Below are positions 53,383-55,174 of a DNA stretch of 55,174 bases, in pieces; positions within the stretch are counted from its first letter, which is position 1; every line of letters begins with the position of its first letter. Source of the DNA: Pseudomonadota bacterium (GTDB lineage Bacteria; Pseudomonadota; Alphaproteobacteria; Sphingomonadales; Sphingomonadaceae); contig JAEZIO010000046.1 in the NCBI GenBank assembly GCA_023436615.1, forward strand, positions 1-55,174, written 5' to 3'. A program made the position numbers and the translations under genes. The notes beneath the pieces were generated by a model. It was not told where the DNA came from. It made no database searches and was given only the letters and a program-made list of their open reading frames with translations.

Positions 53383-54053
53383 CGCGCAATCGCGGCCGCC
53401 CGCTTCCAGATCCGCTTCATGTCATCGACGAACATCTCGCGCGCCTCTCGCCGACGCTCCGGCTCGGGCATCCGCAGCAATGCACTCGGGTGCGTCGTCA
53501 CCCAGCATTCGCTGCCGTCGGCGAGCTGGATGGGCGTGCCGCGAAGCTTGCCGATGGTCACCACCTTGCCGATCAGCGACCGGGCGGCCGTGGCGCCAAG
53601 CGCCACCGTGACCGGCGGCCTGATGAGCTCGCGTTCGTGTTCGAGCCACCATCTGCACGCCTGAATTTCACCCGCGTCGGGCTTGTTGTGGATTCGACGC
53701 TTGCCGCGCTGGACGAACTTGAAATGCTTCACGGCATTGGTGACGTAGGTCTGCGAGCGATCGACACCTGCTTTCTCCAGAAGCTCGTCGAACAAATGCC
53801 CGGCGGGGCCGACGAAGGGCCGGCCGGCAAGGTCCTCCTGGTCGCCCGGCTGCTCGCCGACGAAGACGATGCGCGCATCGAGGGGTCCCTCACCGAAAAC
53901 CGTCTGCGTGCCGCACTTATAGAGCTCGCAGCGGGTGCAGCCACGCGCCTCGTCGAGCAGCGCCTCCCACGCCGCCCGCACATTGCTTCGGGGCTCGGCC
54001 CTCCGCTCGGCAAGAAGCGCGCTCCTGCGGCCTTCGCTGACGACATCCGCCAT
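53379..54053 (-). CDS. UdgX-type uracil-DNA glycosylase/binding protein
   Basis: A 224-residue iron-sulfur uracil-DNA glycosylase. It has the GEQPGDQEDLAGRPFVGPAG active-site block, N-terminal Cys39 and Cys42 for the cluster, THPSALLRMP near the end, and the diagnostic KRRIH loop with His122 that in mycobacterial UdgX forms a covalent bond to the uracil-derived abasic site. It is a stand-alone form, without the DUF4130 fusion seen in some relatives. Convergent with the PepSY gene. Confidence 0.92.
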   Translation of the reverse strand: MADVVSEGRRSALLAERRAEPRSNVRAAWEALLDEARGCTRCELYKCGTQTVFGEGPLDARIVFVGEQPGDQEDLAGRPFVGPAGHLFDELLEKAGVDRSQTYVTNAVKHFKFVQRGKRRIHNKPDAGEIQACRWWLEHERELIRPPVTVALGATAARSLIGKVVTIGKLRGTPIQLADGSECWVTTHPSALLRMPEPERRREAREMFVDDMKRIWKRAAAIAR

Positions 54054-54167
54054 GCCGGCGAAACGTTCAATCGGATGCGATGTTGCGGCCTCGATCGGCC
54101 GTGCGCGGCGGAACGCGGCGGCAGCGCGGGCCGTTCATCAGCATTGACGCAAATCGGAGTGGAGCTG

Positions 54168-54662
54168 ATGGCCGACGACCGCGAGATCGAAGAGAGATTC
54201 TGGAAGGAGCTGAAGGACAGCCCCTTCGTAATGCTGGGAATCGAAGGGGCTCGCGACGGGGCGACCCAGCCGATGACCGCCAATTTCGAAGACGAGGACC
54301 GCGATTCGGGCCGCGTCTGGTTTTTCACCGCGAAGGACCATGACCTGACGGCAGCGATCGGCCAGTCGAACCGCGCCATCGCCGCTTTCTCGGCCAAGGA
54401 TCATGGCTTGTTCGCGAGCCTGCGGGGAACGCTGACCATATCCAACGACCGCCAAGTCATCGACCGGCTATGGAACCCGGTCGCGGCCCAGTGGTACGAA
54501 GGAAAGGACGACCCGAAGCTCGCGCTCGTGCGCTTCGATATCGACGATGCGAAGATCTGGCTCAGCGACGTCAGCGGGTTTCTGAAGCCCGCGCTCAACA
54601 AGCTGCTCGGACGCAAGCCCGAAGCCGGGATGGGGGAAAAGGTGGCCGAGATCGAGCTCTAG
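54168..54662 (+). CDS. Pyridoxamine 5'-phosphate oxidase family (general-stress type) protein
   Basis: A 164-residue flavin-binding split-barrel protein of the PNPOx-like "general stress protein 26" group: FWKELKDSPFVMLGIEG, VWFFTAKDHDLTAAI, AIAAFSAKDHGLFASLRGTL and the LWNPVAAQWYEGKDDPKLALVRF block. It likely binds FMN or F420; the reaction is unknown. ATG 54168 lies after ggagtggag and gives the family start. The stop shares CTAG with the DUF1206 gene. Confidence 0.88.
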   Translation: MADDREIEERFWKELKDSPFVMLGIEGARDGATQPMTANFEDEDRDSGRVWFFTAKDHDLTAAIGQSNRAIAAFSAKDHGLFASLRGTLTISNDRQVIDRLWNPVAAQWYEGKDDPKLALVRFDIDDAKIWLSDVSGFLKPALNKLLGRKPEAGMGEKVAEIEL

Positions 54663-55174
54663 GGCGCGATCTTGTCGCGGACCTTCCGCTTCACTTTGTC
54701 CACCGGCGGCTTGTGAATGGCGCGGTAGCGTGCCTCGACCAGGCTGAAGCAGCCGAACAGGAACAAGCCCGCGGCGATCGGCAGGAGGAACGGCCCGCGA
54801 AGCACGTCTAGGGCCTTTTCGATATTCCCCGCCTCGCTGGCGCGTTCATCCGCAGCCGCGCGGAAGATGAGAAAGGCGACCACGAGGAATATTACGCCGC
54901 GGGCCGCATAGCCCAGCCGGCCCATCCACTTGATCCACGCCTCGCCGCTGGCGCCCTCCTGGAGACGCCGCATGAACTTGCAGCGATAGGCTTTCCAAAG
55001 CTGGTTTGCGCCCGCCACCGCGACCCACAAGGCGGCGGCCATCAGCACCATCTTGCCGCCGGGCAGGTCAAGGACCGTGTCGGCTTGCTCGGCGGTCCCG
55101 GCGGCGCCCGAGCGACCGGCAAGGATCACGCGGACCGCCTTATAGGCCAGATACAGGTAGGTCGCGCCGATTCC
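54659..55174 (-). CDS. DUF1206 membrane protein, 5' truncated by window end
   Basis: Inner-membrane protein made of repeated DUF1206 units, each a helix pair with GYAARGVIFLVVAF-type motif (last repeat about 86-140 in the visible part). The frame stays open to base 55174 (upstream codons read IGATYLYLAYKAVR), so the true start lies outside and about 170 of the usual 260 to 280 residues are visible. Function unknown. Convergent with the PNPOx-family gene, sharing CTAG. Confidence 0.85.
   Translation of the reverse strand, partial: GIGATYLYLAYKAVRVILAGRSGAAGTAEQADTVLDLPGGKMVLMAAALWVAVAGANQLWKAYRCKFMRRLQEGASGEAWIKWMGRLGYAARGVIFLVVAFLIFRAAADERASEAGNIEKALDVLRGPFLLPIAAGLFLFGCFSLVEARYRAIHKPPVDKVKRKVRDKIAP

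Overview
The window is GC-rich, densely packed alphaproteobacterial DNA with no prophage, insertion sequence or CRISPR array. It reads as two genomic backgrounds joined near 9 kb. The left part (1 to about 8.9 kb) has a codon style dominated by ctg and ggc. Its gene content (split-P glycine cleavage operon, fused GH17-GT2 glucan synthase, phosphotransferase plus DUF6285 pair) reminds me of Azospirillum or related Rhodospirillales. The right part (about 9.3 kb to the end) has a sphingomonad look: frequent gga, ctc, tcg and tat codons, an autotransporter GDSL esterase, a B3-type metallo-beta-lactamase, and sphingomonad-like UvrB, LigA and SMC sequences. The taxonomy is inference from protein and codon style. 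The switch falls in or just before uvrB, so an assembly chimera or a recombination junction must be considered.

Left part: gcvT (5' truncated by the window edge), gcvH, gcvPA and gcvPB form the glycine cleavage operon. A convergent 71-codon hydrophilic protein gene lies behind a large 16-bp-armed inverted repeat. Next come the GH17-GT2 beta-glucan synthase with a good intrinsic terminator, then an APH-fold phosphotransferase translationally coupled to a DUF6285 gene.

Right part: uvrB; a 4-TM protein; a GDSL autotransporter divergent from an L,D-transpeptidase; a DUF4142-cupredoxin-ECF sigma operon; and then a compact lysis module (GH108 muramidase, holin-like protein, Rz-like i-spanin with an Rz1-like lipoprotein nested out of frame) directly before hslV. 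Between hslV and hslU lies a D-amino-acid-oxidase-like protein whose motif order is circularly permuted. After a lipase-like hydrolase, a DUF2459 protein and tRNA-Pro(GGG) comes an export, envelope and DNA-repair block: yajC-secD-secF, bamD, recN, DUF1697, dienelactone hydrolase, ligA and a secreted oligopeptidase B. A leftward cluster follows (SDR, B3 metallo-beta-lactamase, prmA, VanZ, with a soluble chemotaxis receptor upstream). Then sdhC-sdhD-sdhA (no sdhB), creD, a LOG-family gene, cytochrome c, mutY, a dciA-DsbA-smc run, an iron-type TonB receptor with a PepSY protein behind a Fur-like site, udgX, a PNPOx-family protein and a DUF1206 gene cut by the window end.

The most unusual elements are the stand-alone lysis module, which resembles a type 10 secretion (holin/endolysin/spanin) system and follows an ECF sigma operon with no visible anti-sigma factor, and the permuted oxidase inside the hslVU locus. 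No gene-free stretch exceeds about 250 bp.
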